Source: Mesorhizobium sp.
GTDB lineage: Bacteria > Pseudomonadota > Alphaproteobacteria > Rhizobiales > Rhizobiaceae
Direction: 5' to 3'
Assembly (NCBI RefSeq): GCF_005063415.1
Contig: NZ_SUEG01000006.1
Span: 10,119 to 52,334, forward strand
Length of the DNA stretch: 42,216 bases
Shown here: in pieces, positions 1 to 7,199 of the stretch
Layout of the letters: each line of letters starts with the position of its first letter
Numbering within the stretch: position 1 is the first letter of the stretch
Made by a program: the position numbers and the translations under genes
The notes under the pieces: model-generated
The model's database searches: none
What the model saw: only the letters and a program-made list of their open reading frames with translations
What the model was told of the DNA's origin: nothing

Positions 1-729
1 GCGCAGCTTGGCGTCGCTGCGTATCGTCGGCAGCGATTGCAGGATGATCTGGAAGGGGGTGCCGAAGGCGAGATCGCCGGTCAACTGGTCGGGAATGTCG
101 ACGACTGCTTCACGCGGGTCAGAGCGCGCCACCGTGACGACGGTCTGGCCGGGCGAGACCGTCTGGCCGACCTCGGCGCCGACGGCGGTGACCACGCCAT
201 CGAAGTCCGAGAACAACCTGGTATAGCCAAGCTGTTCCTGCGATTTGGCCAGCGCCGCATTGGCCCGCTCGACACCGGCCGCGGCGGCCTGCCTGGCTTG
301 CCGCGCGGCGTCGAAGACGGCTTGCGAGGTATTGGCGGCAACAAGCAACTGGCGCTGGCGCTCCTCGCTGGCGGCGGCATTGGCAAATTGCGCCTGCGCG
401 TTGGAGAGTTCTGCCTTCGCTGCCTGCACGGCAAGCTCCAGCGCCGTCGGATCGAGCGCCGAGATCGTCGTGCCCTTGGTGACGATATCGCCGACCTTGA
501 GATCGCGGACGACGACCCGGCCAAGCAGGCGGAAGGCAAGGTCGGCGCTGAACTGCGGTTCGACAGATCCGGCGAAGCCGAAGGTCTCTACGGTGCGGGG
601 CTCGACCACCACCGACAGCACCGGCCGGATGATCTCGGGCGGCTTCTCTTCCGATTGCGAGCAGGCGCCGAGCACGAGCCCAAACAGGGCAGGAACAAGC
701 GGGGCAGGGCTGCGCAGGAGCCGGTTCAT
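1..729 (-). CDS. RND efflux periplasmic adaptor (membrane fusion) lipoprotein, C-terminus missing
   Basis: This is the N-terminal 243 codons of an AcrA/HlyD-type adaptor that would link an inner-membrane RND pump to an outer-membrane channel; the gene runs off the left edge. The protein starts MNRLLRSP, followed by a hydrophobic stretch and a lipobox LGAC with Cys23 as the predicted lipidated residue. A biotinyl-lipoyl-like half follows, then an Ala/Gln-rich helical hairpin (roughly residues 85-150), and a second lipoyl half around GYTRLFSDFDGVVT and GQTVSPGQTV. Its ATG overlaps the stop of the upstream adaptor gene (ATGA, 726-729), so the two are translationally coupled. The RND permease would be expected further left, outside the window. 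The substrate cannot be told from the sequence. Confidence 0.85.
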   Translation of the reverse strand, partial: MNRLLRSPAPLVPALFGLVLGACSQSEEKPPEIIRPVLSVVVEPRTVETFGFAGSVEPQFSADLAFRLLGRVVVRDLKVGDIVTKGTTISALDPTALELAVQAAKAELSNAQAQFANAAASEERQRQLLVAANTSQAVFDAARQARQAAAAGVERANAALAKSQEQLGYTRLFSDFDGVVTAVGAEVGQTVSPGQTVVTVARSDPREAVVDIPDQLTGDLAFGTPFQIILQSLPTIRSDAKLR

Positions 730-1865
730 TGCTCCGCTCCCGCTATCTCGACGGTCTGGCCGGGGCTGAGCAACTGGCCGCCGGCGGTGACGACCGTTTG
801 GCCTGCCTCGAGCCCCTTGTCGATGATGACCGAGCCGGATCCGAAGGCCAGCACCTCCACCTGTCTCGCTGCCACCGCCTTGGTCGCTTGATCGACGACC
901 CAGACGGCCGGCTTGCCCGCGCTCGAGGTCAATGCCTGCCACGGCACGATGACGGCCTTCGACGGCTGGGCGCTGACCGAGCCGATGACGGCCGCGCCGA
1001 GCGGCATGCCCGCGGGCGTGTCGGGAATGGCGACCTTGACCCGGATCGAGCCTGAAGCCGGATCGACCGCCGGCGAGATTTCACGCACCTTGCCCATCGC
1101 CTTGATCTGCGGATCCGACAACAGCGTGATTGTCACCGCGGGTGCTGCCGGCGTCTTTGCTACCATCGTTTCCTCTACGTTGAAGACCGCATCGCGGTCG
1201 CCGTCCTCGGCAAGGGTGAAGACGGTCTGCGCCGCCTGCACCACCTGCCCGGCTTCGACCTGGCGCACTGTGATCACGCCTGCCGCACCCGCCTTGAGTT
1301 CGGTGAAGGAAAGGTCCTCTTTTGCATTGGCGAGCGCGCTTTGAGCGGCATCGACGCTGCCTCGCGCCACCTTCGACGCCTGTTCGGCCGCATCATAGTC
1401 GCGCCTCGTCGTGTAGCCCTGGGCAAGCAGTGTCTTTTGCCGTTCGAAGGCGGCGGCGGCCTGGGTCAATTGCGCCTGCGCGGCGTCGAGATCGGCCTGC
1501 GCCGAGCGCAGGTCGAATTCCTGTTCCTGCGGATCGATGCGGGCGAGCACGGTACCTTGATCGACATGCTGCCCGACGTCGACAAGCCGTTCGGCGACGC
1601 GGCCGCCGACCCGGAACGAAAGATTGTTTAGCGTGCGCGCCGCGATCACACCGGTGAGCGAAGTCCTTGGCGCATAGTTGGCGATCGCCACGGTCTCGGT
1701 GAGGACCATGACTGGCAGTTTCTTCGCGGCGGCCTCCTGCTTCTGGCAACCGGCCAGAAGCAAAGGCAGCATTGCCATTGCGCAGGCTAGAATTGTGGAG
1801 GCAGGAAAAGACAAATGGGCTTTAACCAATTGCGGCGAGACGGACGATGTCGCGTTCCTGCTCAT
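726..1865 (-). CDS. RND efflux periplasmic adaptor lipoprotein
   Basis: A 379-aa membrane fusion protein of the AcrA/MexA/HlyD family, the first gene of a minus-strand efflux operon. The start is set at the ATG giving MSRNATSS, because GAGGGAGCT lies directly upstream as a ribosome binding site; the open frame extends 17 codons further without such support. A signal peptide with lipobox LAGC (Cys near residue 39) predicts a lipoprotein anchored on the periplasmic side of the inner membrane. The sequence then shows the beta-barrel/lipoyl region (SFRVGGRVAERLVDVGQHV), a coiled-coil hairpin (DLDAAQAQLTQAAAAFERQK and following), the second lipoyl half (GVITVRQVEAGQVV) and a C-terminal membrane-proximal domain ending in GLEAGQTVVTAGGQLLSPGQ. 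It overlaps the next adaptor gene by 4 bp. Two consecutive adaptors before the pump is a known but less common arrangement. Confidence 0.9.
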   Translation of the reverse strand: MSRNATSSVSPQLVKAHLSFPASTILACAMAMLPLLLAGCQKQEAAAKKLPVMVLTETVAIANYAPRTSLTGVIAARTLNNLSFRVGGRVAERLVDVGQHVDQGTVLARIDPQEQEFDLRSAQADLDAAQAQLTQAAAAFERQKTLLAQGYTTRRDYDAAEQASKVARGSVDAAQSALANAKEDLSFTELKAGAAGVITVRQVEAGQVVQAAQTVFTLAEDGDRDAVFNVEETMVAKTPAAPAVTITLLSDPQIKAMGKVREISPAVDPASGSIRVKVAIPDTPAGMPLGAAVIGSVSAQPSKAVIVPWQALTSSAGKPAVWVVDQATKAVAARQVEVLAFGSGSVIIDKGLEAGQTVVTAGGQLLSPGQTVEIAGAEQ

Positions 1866-2117
1866 AGCTCCCTCAACCGCGCGGGGCCGTTCCCTGTAGC
1901 AAGACAGGGCGGACAATGGCGAGGATAATTGATCCCCGCAAAAAGGAAACCTCTTCTCGTACGCGTATAGGCGGTTGGGTTAGGCTCGCCAGTTAACGCA
2001 TCGGCGGCAGGCCCAATCGCCCGCCGCCAGTGCCAACTTGAGGAAAGCGTGAAATAAGGTCAGAAGAGTCTCAACAGCCATCAAACGAGAGCGGGCGCCG
2101 GCCCGGTGAGGGGTACG

Positions 2118-3395
2118 ATGACAAATTCAGCCATTTCCGAACGCAAGAGCCAGTCGATTTCGCGCGGCGTCGGCATGACCACGCAGATCTATGCCGATCG
2201 CGCCGAAAACTCGGAAATCTGGGATGTGGAAGGCCGCCGCTACATCGATTTCTCGTCCGGCATCGCCGTCGTCAACACCGGCCACCGTCACCCCAGGGTG
2301 ATCGAAGCGGTCAAGGCGCAGCTCGACCGTTTCACCCACACCTGCTACCAGGTCGTGCCCTATGAGAGCTATATCAGGCTGGCCGAACGGCTAAACGGCA
2401 TGCTGCCCGGCAAATTCGACAAGAAGACGATCTTCGTCACCACCGGCGCCGAGGCGGTGGAGAATGCCATCAAGATTGCCCGCAACGCCACCGGCCGGCC
2501 GGCGGTCATCGCTTTTTCCGGCGGCTTTCACGGCCGCACCTTCATGGGCATGGCGCTGACCGGCAAGGTCGTGCCCTACAAGGTCGGCTTCGGCGCCATG
2601 CCGGCTGACGTCTTCCATGCGCCGTTCCCGGTGGCGCTGCACGGCGTCGCGGTCGCCGATTCGCTGGCCGCGCTCGACCGGCTGTTCAAGGCCGATGTCG
2701 ATCCGGCCCGCGTCGCCGCCATCATCGTCGAGCCGGTGCAGGGCGAGGGCGGCTTCTACGAGGCGCCGCGCGACTTCATGACCGCATTGCGCAAGATCTG
2801 CGACCAGCACGGCATGCTGTTGATCGCCGACGAAGTGCAGACCGGCTTTGCCCGCACCGGCAAGATGTTCGCCATGGACCACCATGAGGTGGCAGCCGAT
2901 ATCACCACCATGGCCAAGAGCCTGGCCGGCGGTTTCCCGTTGGCGGCGGTCACCGGGCGTGCCGAGATCCTGGATGCACCGAACCCCGGCGGGCTCGGCG
3001 GCACCTATGGCGGCAGCCCGATCGGCGTCGCCGCGGCGCATGCCGTGCTCGACGTCATCGATGAGGAGAAGCTCTGCGACCGCGCCAACACGCTGGGCAA
3101 CCGGCTGAAGCAGCGCCTGCAATCGATTCGCGACGAAGCGCCGGAGATCGTCGATATCAGAGGGCCCGGCTTCATGAACGCGGTCGAATTCAACGATGTG
3201 ACGAAGGGCCTGCCGTCGCCGGAACTCGCCAATGCGGTCCGGCTGAAGGCGCTCGACAAGGGCCTGATCCTGCTCACCTGCGGCGTCTACGGCAACGTCA
3301 TCCGTTTTCTCGCGCCGATCACCATCCAGGACGCCGTTATGAACGAGGCGCTCGACATCCTGGAAAGTTCGATCCGCGAGGTCCGCGCCGCCTAG
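2118..3395 (+). CDS. gabT: 4-aminobutyrate aminotransferase (class III PLP aminotransferase)
   Basis: A 425-aa class III, PLP-dependent transaminase, most like GabT, which transfers the amino group of 4-aminobutyrate to 2-oxoglutarate to give succinate semialdehyde and glutamate in the cytosol. The ATG at 2118 is preferred over the GTG at 2106 because GAGGGG precedes it. Family marks include the cofactor-binding Asp238 in LLIADEVQTGFARTG and the Schiff-base lysine Lys267 in MAKSLAGGFPLAAV. The substrate-region residues ITTEAE-type TTGAEAVENAIKIAR and IVEPVQGEGGF are also present. Length fits GabT (about 425 aa). It stands alone: divergent from the efflux genes and converging, with a 2-bp gap, on the reductase gene. 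No gabD is adjacent, so a related omega-aminotransferase role cannot be excluded. Confidence 0.87.
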   Translation: MTNSAISERKSQSISRGVGMTTQIYADRAENSEIWDVEGRRYIDFSSGIAVVNTGHRHPRVIEAVKAQLDRFTHTCYQVVPYESYIRLAERLNGMLPGKFDKKTIFVTTGAEAVENAIKIARNATGRPAVIAFSGGFHGRTFMGMALTGKVVPYKVGFGAMPADVFHAPFPVALHGVAVADSLAALDRLFKADVDPARVAAIIVEPVQGEGGFYEAPRDFMTALRKICDQHGMLLIADEVQTGFARTGKMFAMDHHEVAADITTMAKSLAGGFPLAAVTGRAEILDAPNPGGLGGTYGGSPIGVAAAHAVLDVIDEEKLCDRANTLGNRLKQRLQSIRDEAPEIVDIRGPGFMNAVEFNDVTKGLPSPELANAVRLKALDKGLILLTCGVYGNVIRFLAPITIQDAVMNEALDILESSIREVRAA

Positions 3396-3397
3396 AG

Positions 3398-4669
3398 CTA
3401 TCCCGCCGCTCTTGCAGGCTCTGCCTGCTGGAAGGCGGCGAGCGCCGCCTTCAGCCCGTCGGGCCCGGTCGCGACAATCTGCGGCGACGGCGAAAAACCG
3501 GCACCGAGCATCTTGCGGCCAAGCATATGGTCGCCCGGCCGGTTGACCGATTCGATGCCGAGCAGCCGGCTTCCGGCATAGTGGTAGATGGAGAATTTGT
3601 TCTCGGCCACGTCGCCCAGCACGACATGGCTGTCGCCGCCCGCAATCAGACCGACCATCTGCAGCTTCATGTCGCCGATATCGGACCAGAACCACGGCAC
3701 CGCCGAGTAATTGTCGGCGTGGCCGACGATGGTGCGCGCGGCGAGCCGCGCCTGGTCTGTGGCGTTCTGCACCGATTCCAGCCGCACATCGCCGCCGGTG
3801 AACCAGTGCCGGTAGGAGGCGGCGTCGCCGATGGCGAGGATTTCCGGCACGGACGTGCGCATCTGCTGGTCGACGCGGATGCCGTTGGCGATGGCAATAC
3901 CGGTGGCTTCGGCCAGTTCGACATTCGGCACGACGCCAATGCCGATGACGACCATCTGCGCCGGCAATCTTTCGCCGGATGAGGTGATTGCAGCCGAAAC
4001 ACGGCCGTTCTCGCCCTCCAGCCGTTCGATGGTGGTGCCGGTGAGGACGCGCACACCGGTGGCTTCCAGCCGCTGGCGCACATGGCCGGCGATGACCGGC
4101 GCCACGGCGCGGCCGAGCAGCCGGTCGACCGCCTCGACCACCGCAACCTTGCGGCTGGCCGCGGTGAGCGTCGCGGCAATCTCCAGGCCGATGAAGCCGC
4201 CGCCGAGGATGACGACCTCCTCGCTTTGCGCGCTCAATTCGCGGATCAGGCGGGCATCGCCGAGCGAGCGCAGCGACACAACGCCAGAAAGCTCCGAACC
4301 CGGCAGCGGCAGCAGGCGCGGCCGCGCGCCGGTGGCGAGGACAAGCCGGTCGAACGGCAACACGCCGCCGCCCGATATCTCCAGCCTGCGGCCGCCTACA
4401 TCGATGCGCTCGATCCGGAGGCCTGGCCGGTAGTCTATGGCGCTGCCGGTATAAAAAGCCTCGCCGCGCAACGGCTGCGGCTTTGCTTGCTGATCCTTGA
4501 TGAAGGTCTTCGACAGCGGCGGCTTGTGGTAGGGCAATTCGTTTTCGTCGCCGACCAGGATCACCGGGGCGTCACAGCCCTCTTCGCGCAGGCTGGCGGC
4601 CGCTTGCACGCCCGCATGACCCGCACCGACAATGACGACCCCGTTCTTCATAACAGCCCGATTCCTCAT
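3398..4669 (-). CDS. FAD-dependent NAD(P)H ferredoxin/rubredoxin reductase-type oxidoreductase
   Basis: A pyridine nucleotide-disulphide family flavoprotein of the rhodocoxin/putidaredoxin-reductase (AIF-like) subgroup, which passes electrons from NAD(P)H through FAD to small iron-sulphur proteins. Two dinucleotide-binding motifs are visible: an N-terminal FAD site VIVGAGHAGVQAAASLREEG and an internal NAD site VILGGGFIGLEIAATL. The second FAD contact, LAIGDAASYRH, and the C-terminal reductase domain (VPWFWSDIGDMKLQMVGL) are also present. The start gives 423 aa (MRNRAVMKNG); a second ATG at 4651 gives 417 aa and puts the FAD motif nearer the N-terminus, but its GAGGAA signal is about 12 nt away, so I keep the longer form. 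No ferredoxin lies directly beside it on this strand. It is divergent from the ICE-controlled iron cluster, whose third product is a Bfd-like [2Fe-2S] protein, a possible partner. Confidence 0.85.
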   Translation of the reverse strand: MRNRAVMKNGVVIVGAGHAGVQAAASLREEGCDAPVILVGDENELPYHKPPLSKTFIKDQQAKPQPLRGEAFYTGSAIDYRPGLRIERIDVGGRRLEISGGGVLPFDRLVLATGARPRLLPLPGSELSGVVSLRSLGDARLIRELSAQSEEVVILGGGFIGLEIAATLTAASRKVAVVEAVDRLLGRAVAPVIAGHVRQRLEATGVRVLTGTTIERLEGENGRVSAAITSSGERLPAQMVVIGIGVVPNVELAEATGIAIANGIRVDQQMRTSVPEILAIGDAASYRHWFTGGDVRLESVQNATDQARLAARTIVGHADNYSAVPWFWSDIGDMKLQMVGLIAGGDSHVVLGDVAENKFSIYHYAGSRLLGIESVNRPGDHMLGRKMLGAGFSPSPQIVATGPDGLKAALAAFQQAEPARAAG

Positions 4670-4800
4670 TCAAATCTAGGACGTCTCGCCAGGTGGCGAT
4701 TGTCCGGCGCCGCCGCAAGAGCGCCGATCCGGGTCGCACCCGGAACGGCCGCCTGTCAACCGCGTCATGCGCCGGCATTCCCTATACATCGATGTTAAAG

Positions 4801-4830
4801 TTGACAGTTCTAGTTTAGAATAATTCTAAA
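4801..4830 (+). promoter_or_regulatory. Candidate rightward sigma70-type promoter overlapping the ICE
   Basis: TTGACA (4801-4806) forms a consensus -35 box and TCTAAA (4825-4830) a 4/6 -10 box, with an 18-bp spacer. The -10 box is the right half of the ICE, so Irr bound there would be expected to block polymerase. Transcripts would start near 4837 and leave a leader of about 230 nt before the imelysin ATG. Confidence 0.5.
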
Positions 4831-4832
4831 CT
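4812..4832. promoter_or_regulatory. ICE box, predicted Irr operator
   Basis: A perfect 21-bp palindrome: arms AGTTTAGAAT and ATTCTAAACT around a central A at 4822. The core TTTAGAA-N3-TTCTAAA is the iron control element recognised by the Fur-family regulator Irr in Rhizobiales. It lies between a ferredoxin-reductase-type gene and an imelysin/Bfd/bacterioferritin cluster, all plausible members of an iron regulon, and irr itself is in this window at 37708-38139. Binding by Irr is inferred from motif and context. Confidence 0.85.
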
Positions 4833-4842
4833 GTTGTTTCAA
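4814..4842 (-). promoter_or_regulatory. Candidate leftward sigma70-type promoter overlapping the ICE
   Basis: On the minus strand TTGAAA (4842-4837) and TCTAAA (4819-4814) are separated by exactly 17 bp. The -10 box is the left half of the ICE. Transcription would start near 4807 and run towards the reductase gene. Together with the rightward promoter this places both -10 boxes under one operator. Confidence 0.5.
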
Positions 4843-5066
4843 TTGAATTTTTTCTACGCCACCAGTTGACATCCGGTGTCTTCGCCGTTTTATGGAAGCT
4901 CGCGCGTCAGCGCATCCCTTTGATGTCTGGGCCTTGAACCCTTTCGATTGGAGGCATTTCGGTGTCTTTTCTTCCGCGAACCGCGCGATCGCGCGACCCT
5001 TCTTTGCCCGCTGGCAGTTGCCCGCCGCGGCGCCGGCATTTCATTGATTCCCGAGGAGAGACAGTC

Positions 5067-6368
5067 ATGAGAACGATGATCACGGCACGGTATGGCGGCA
5101 GGCTTGCGGCGATCGGCGCCACCGCGATGCTGACGGCGGCGGTGTTCGTGCTGCCGGCCAAGGCGCAAACCGATGCCAAGGCGGTCATCAAGACTTATTC
5201 CGACATCGCGCTCGCCAAATACGAGGATTCGCTGATCACGGCCGAGGCGCTCGACAAGGCTGTCGATGCGCTGCTCGCCAAGCCATCGGCCGAGACGCTG
5301 AACGCCGCCCGCGATGCCTGGAAGTCATCGCGCGTTCCCTATCAGCAGACCGAGGTCTATCGCTTCGGCAATGCCATCGTCGACGACTGGGAAGGCAAGG
5401 TGAACTCCTGGCCGCTCGACGAAGGCTTGATCGACTATGTTGCCAAGAGCTACGGCACTGAGTCGGACGCCAACGCGCTCTACACCGCCAATGTGATCGC
5501 CAACAAGTCGATCGAGATCAACGGCAAGAAGGTCGACGCCACCAATCTGACGCCGGAGTTCCTCTCCGGCACCCTGCAGGAGGCCGGCGGTATCGAGTCC
5601 AATGTGGCGACCGGCTATCACGCCATCGAATTCCTGCTTTGGGGGCAAGACCTGCACGGCACCGGTCCGGGCGCCGGCGAGCGGCCCTACACCGATTACG
5701 ACCTCACCAATTGCACCGGCGGCAATTGCGACCGTCGCGGGCAGTATCTGAAATCGGCGAGCGACCTTCTGGTTTCCGATCTCAAGGACATGGTCAACGA
5801 CTGGAAGGAAGGCGGCGCCGCCCGCAAGAACCTTGTCGATGGCGAGCCGAACGCCGCCATCTCGACCATCTTCACCGGCATGGGCTCGCTGTCCTATGGC
5901 GAGCTCGCCGGCGAGCGGATGAAGCTCGGCCTCTTGTTGCACGATCCGGAAGAGGAACACGATTGCTTCTCCGACAATACCTACAACTCCCATCTTTATG
6001 ATGCGATCGGCATCCGTACCGCCTATCACGGCAGCTACACGCGGCTCGACGGCACTGTCGTCGAGGGGCCGTCGGTGGCCGACATGGTCAAGGCGGCCGA
6101 CCCGGCGGTTGACAAGGAATTGTCGGACAAACTGGACGTCACCGTCGCCAAGATGGAGGCCATCAAGGCGCGGGCGCTTGCCGGCGAGGCCTATGACCAG
6201 CAGATCGGAGAAGGCAACACGGAAGGCAACGCCACCGTGCAGGCGGCGATCGACGCGCTGGTCGATCAGACCAAGTCGATCGAACGCGCCGTCGGGACAC
6301 TGAAGCTCAATGCGATAGCCTTCGAGGGCTCGGACAGCCTCGATTCACCGGACAAGGTGTTCCAGTAA
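5067..6368 (+). CDS. Imelysin family periplasmic iron protein (IrpA type)
   Basis: A 433-aa secreted protein of the imelysin / peptidase M75 family (COG3487, IrpA type), thought to bind iron or haem in the periplasm rather than cut peptides. The ATG at 5067 is chosen because GAGGAGAG sits 6 nt upstream and the frame then opens with a signal peptide (MRTMITARYGGRLAAIGATA, then a hydrophobic run and cleavage near AKA-QT). The family motif GxHxxE is present as GYHAIE (residues 183-188), within ATGYHAIEFLLWGQD. Conserved surroundings such as VYRFGNAIVDDWEGKVNSWP and GIRTAYHGSY also fit. It is the first gene after the ICE and so is predicted to be iron-controlled by Irr. The transported species cannot be told from sequence. 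Confidence 0.9.
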   Translation: MRTMITARYGGRLAAIGATAMLTAAVFVLPAKAQTDAKAVIKTYSDIALAKYEDSLITAEALDKAVDALLAKPSAETLNAARDAWKSSRVPYQQTEVYRFGNAIVDDWEGKVNSWPLDEGLIDYVAKSYGTESDANALYTANVIANKSIEINGKKVDATNLTPEFLSGTLQEAGGIESNVATGYHAIEFLLWGQDLHGTGPGAGERPYTDYDLTNCTGGNCDRRGQYLKSASDLLVSDLKDMVNDWKEGGAARKNLVDGEPNAAISTIFTGMGSLSYGELAGERMKLGLLLHDPEEEHDCFSDNTYNSHLYDAIGIRTAYHGSYTRLDGTVVEGPSVADMVKAADPAVDKELSDKLDVTVAKMEAIKARALAGEAYDQQIGEGNTEGNATVQAAIDALVDQTKSIERAVGTLKLNAIAFEGSDSLDSPDKVFQ

Positions 6369-6424
6369 ACTATCGAAACCACCAGCCACGCGACGCAACG
6401 AAGCGCCGTTAGCCAGAGCGACAA

Positions 6425-6736
6425 ATGCTGATCTGCCATTGCAACATCATCACCGAAAAGGAGATAGAGCAGACGATCGTCGGATTGCTGGATGACGACC
6501 CCTGGCAGCTTATCGTGCCGGCGAAAGTCTATCATGCCATGCACAAGCGTGGTCGCTGTTGCGGCTGCTTCCCAAATGTGGTCGAAACGATCATTCGGGT
6601 CACCGAAAATTACCACGCCCGCTCGGCGGCGAGCGGCGTGGACATCGTTTCACACCTTGATCGCGTCAGAGGCCTGCGCGTCCAATACGGGAGCAGAACC
6701 CATGAAAGGCGAACAGCAGATCATAGAGCGGCTTAA
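6425..6736 (+). CDS. bfd: Bfd-like bacterioferritin-associated [2Fe-2S] ferredoxin
   Basis: A small cytosolic BFD-like [2Fe-2S] protein, 103 aa. In characterised systems Bfd docks on bacterioferritin and feeds electrons through haem to reduce and release stored iron. The four cluster ligands expected for the fold are seen as Cys4 and Cys6 ([12 protein letters not shown]) and Cys45 and Cys48 ([10 protein letters not shown]); Cys46 is extra. The region between is longer than in short enterobacterial Bfd ([20 protein letters not shown]). Beyond about residue 65 the protein has a basic tail ([20 protein letters not shown]) that overlaps the first 35 bases of bfr in another frame. It lies 56 bp after the imelysin gene; I see no second ICE in that gap. 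Confidence 0.85.
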   Translation: MLICHCNIITEKEIEQTIVGLLDDDPWQLIVPAKVYHAMHKRGRCCGCFPNVVETIIRVTENYHARSAASGVDIVSHLDRVRGLRVQYGSRTHERRTADHRAA

Positions 6737-7187
6737 CGAGGCTCTGTTTCTGGAACTTGGAGCGGTCAATCAGTACTGGGTGCATTTCCGGCTGCTGGAA
6801 GATTGGGGATACGCCAAGCTGGCGAAGAAGGAACGCGCCGAATCGATCGAGGAAATGCACCATGCCGACCGGCTCGTAGCGCGCATCATCTTCCTCGAGG
6901 GCCATCCGAATCTGCAGTCCGTGGCGCCGCTGCGCATCGGGCAGAATGTCAAGGAAGTGCTCGAATCCGATCTTGCCGGCGAATATGACGCGCGCACCGC
7001 CTACAAGCGTTCGCGCGAGGTTTGCAACGAAGCAGGCGACTACGTGACGATGAAGCTGTTCGAGGAATTGCTGGCCGACGAGGAAGGTCACATCGACTTC
7101 CTCGAGACGCAACTCGACCTGCTCGCCTCAATCGGCGAGGAAAAGTACGGCCAGCTCAACGCGGCATCGGCCGACGAGGCGGAATAA
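6702..7187 (+). CDS. bfr: Bacterioferritin
   Basis: A 161-aa haem-containing ferritin that stores iron as a mineral core in a 24-subunit shell in the cytosol. All diiron ferroxidase ligands are at the family positions: Glu18, Glu51, His54, Glu94, Glu127 and His130, with Tyr25 also conserved. The haem-binding Met52 is present in EEMHHADR. The start [20 protein letters not shown] is the standard bacterioferritin N-terminus, preceded by GGGAGCAG, and lies inside the 3' end of the bfd frame (35-bp overlap), so the two genes are probably co-translated. Its place inside a cluster of exported iron proteins is unusual; iron storage and import would be expected to respond to iron in opposite directions. 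Confidence 0.95.
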   Translation: MKGEQQIIERLNEALFLELGAVNQYWVHFRLLEDWGYAKLAKKERAESIEEMHHADRLVARIIFLEGHPNLQSVAPLRIGQNVKEVLESDLAGEYDARTAYKRSREVCNEAGDYVTMKLFEELLADEEGHIDFLETQLDLLASIGEEKYGQLNAASADEAE

Positions 7188-7199
7188 GGATATGCCGGA

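Larger units (their letters stand above)
4670..5066. other. Divergent regulatory region of the iron cluster
   Basis: A 397-bp gap between the minus-strand reductase gene and the plus-strand imelysin gene. Its centre (4795-4860) is sharply AT-rich against the surrounding high GC and carries the ICE palindrome and overlapping divergent promoter elements listed separately. A further TTGACA at 4866-4871 could be an alternative -35 box for the rightward genes, with a weak TTTATG 17 bp on. The part from about 4895 to 5050 holds only GC-rich open frames in several frames without ribosome binding sites, and I see no gene in it. Confidence 0.7.

Noticed and set aside
2003..2028. GGCGGC/GCCGCC inverted repeat upstream of gabT
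   Set aside because: A short GC-only match in GC-rich DNA, expected by chance; no operator-like context.
4890..5191. Small open frames in the leader of the imelysin gene
   Set aside because: Arg-rich shadow frames without ribosome binding sites; the imelysin start is fixed by GAGGAGAG and the signal peptide.
6369..6424. A second ICE before bfd
   Set aside because: The gap was read on both strands; no TTTAGAA or TTCTAAA core is present.
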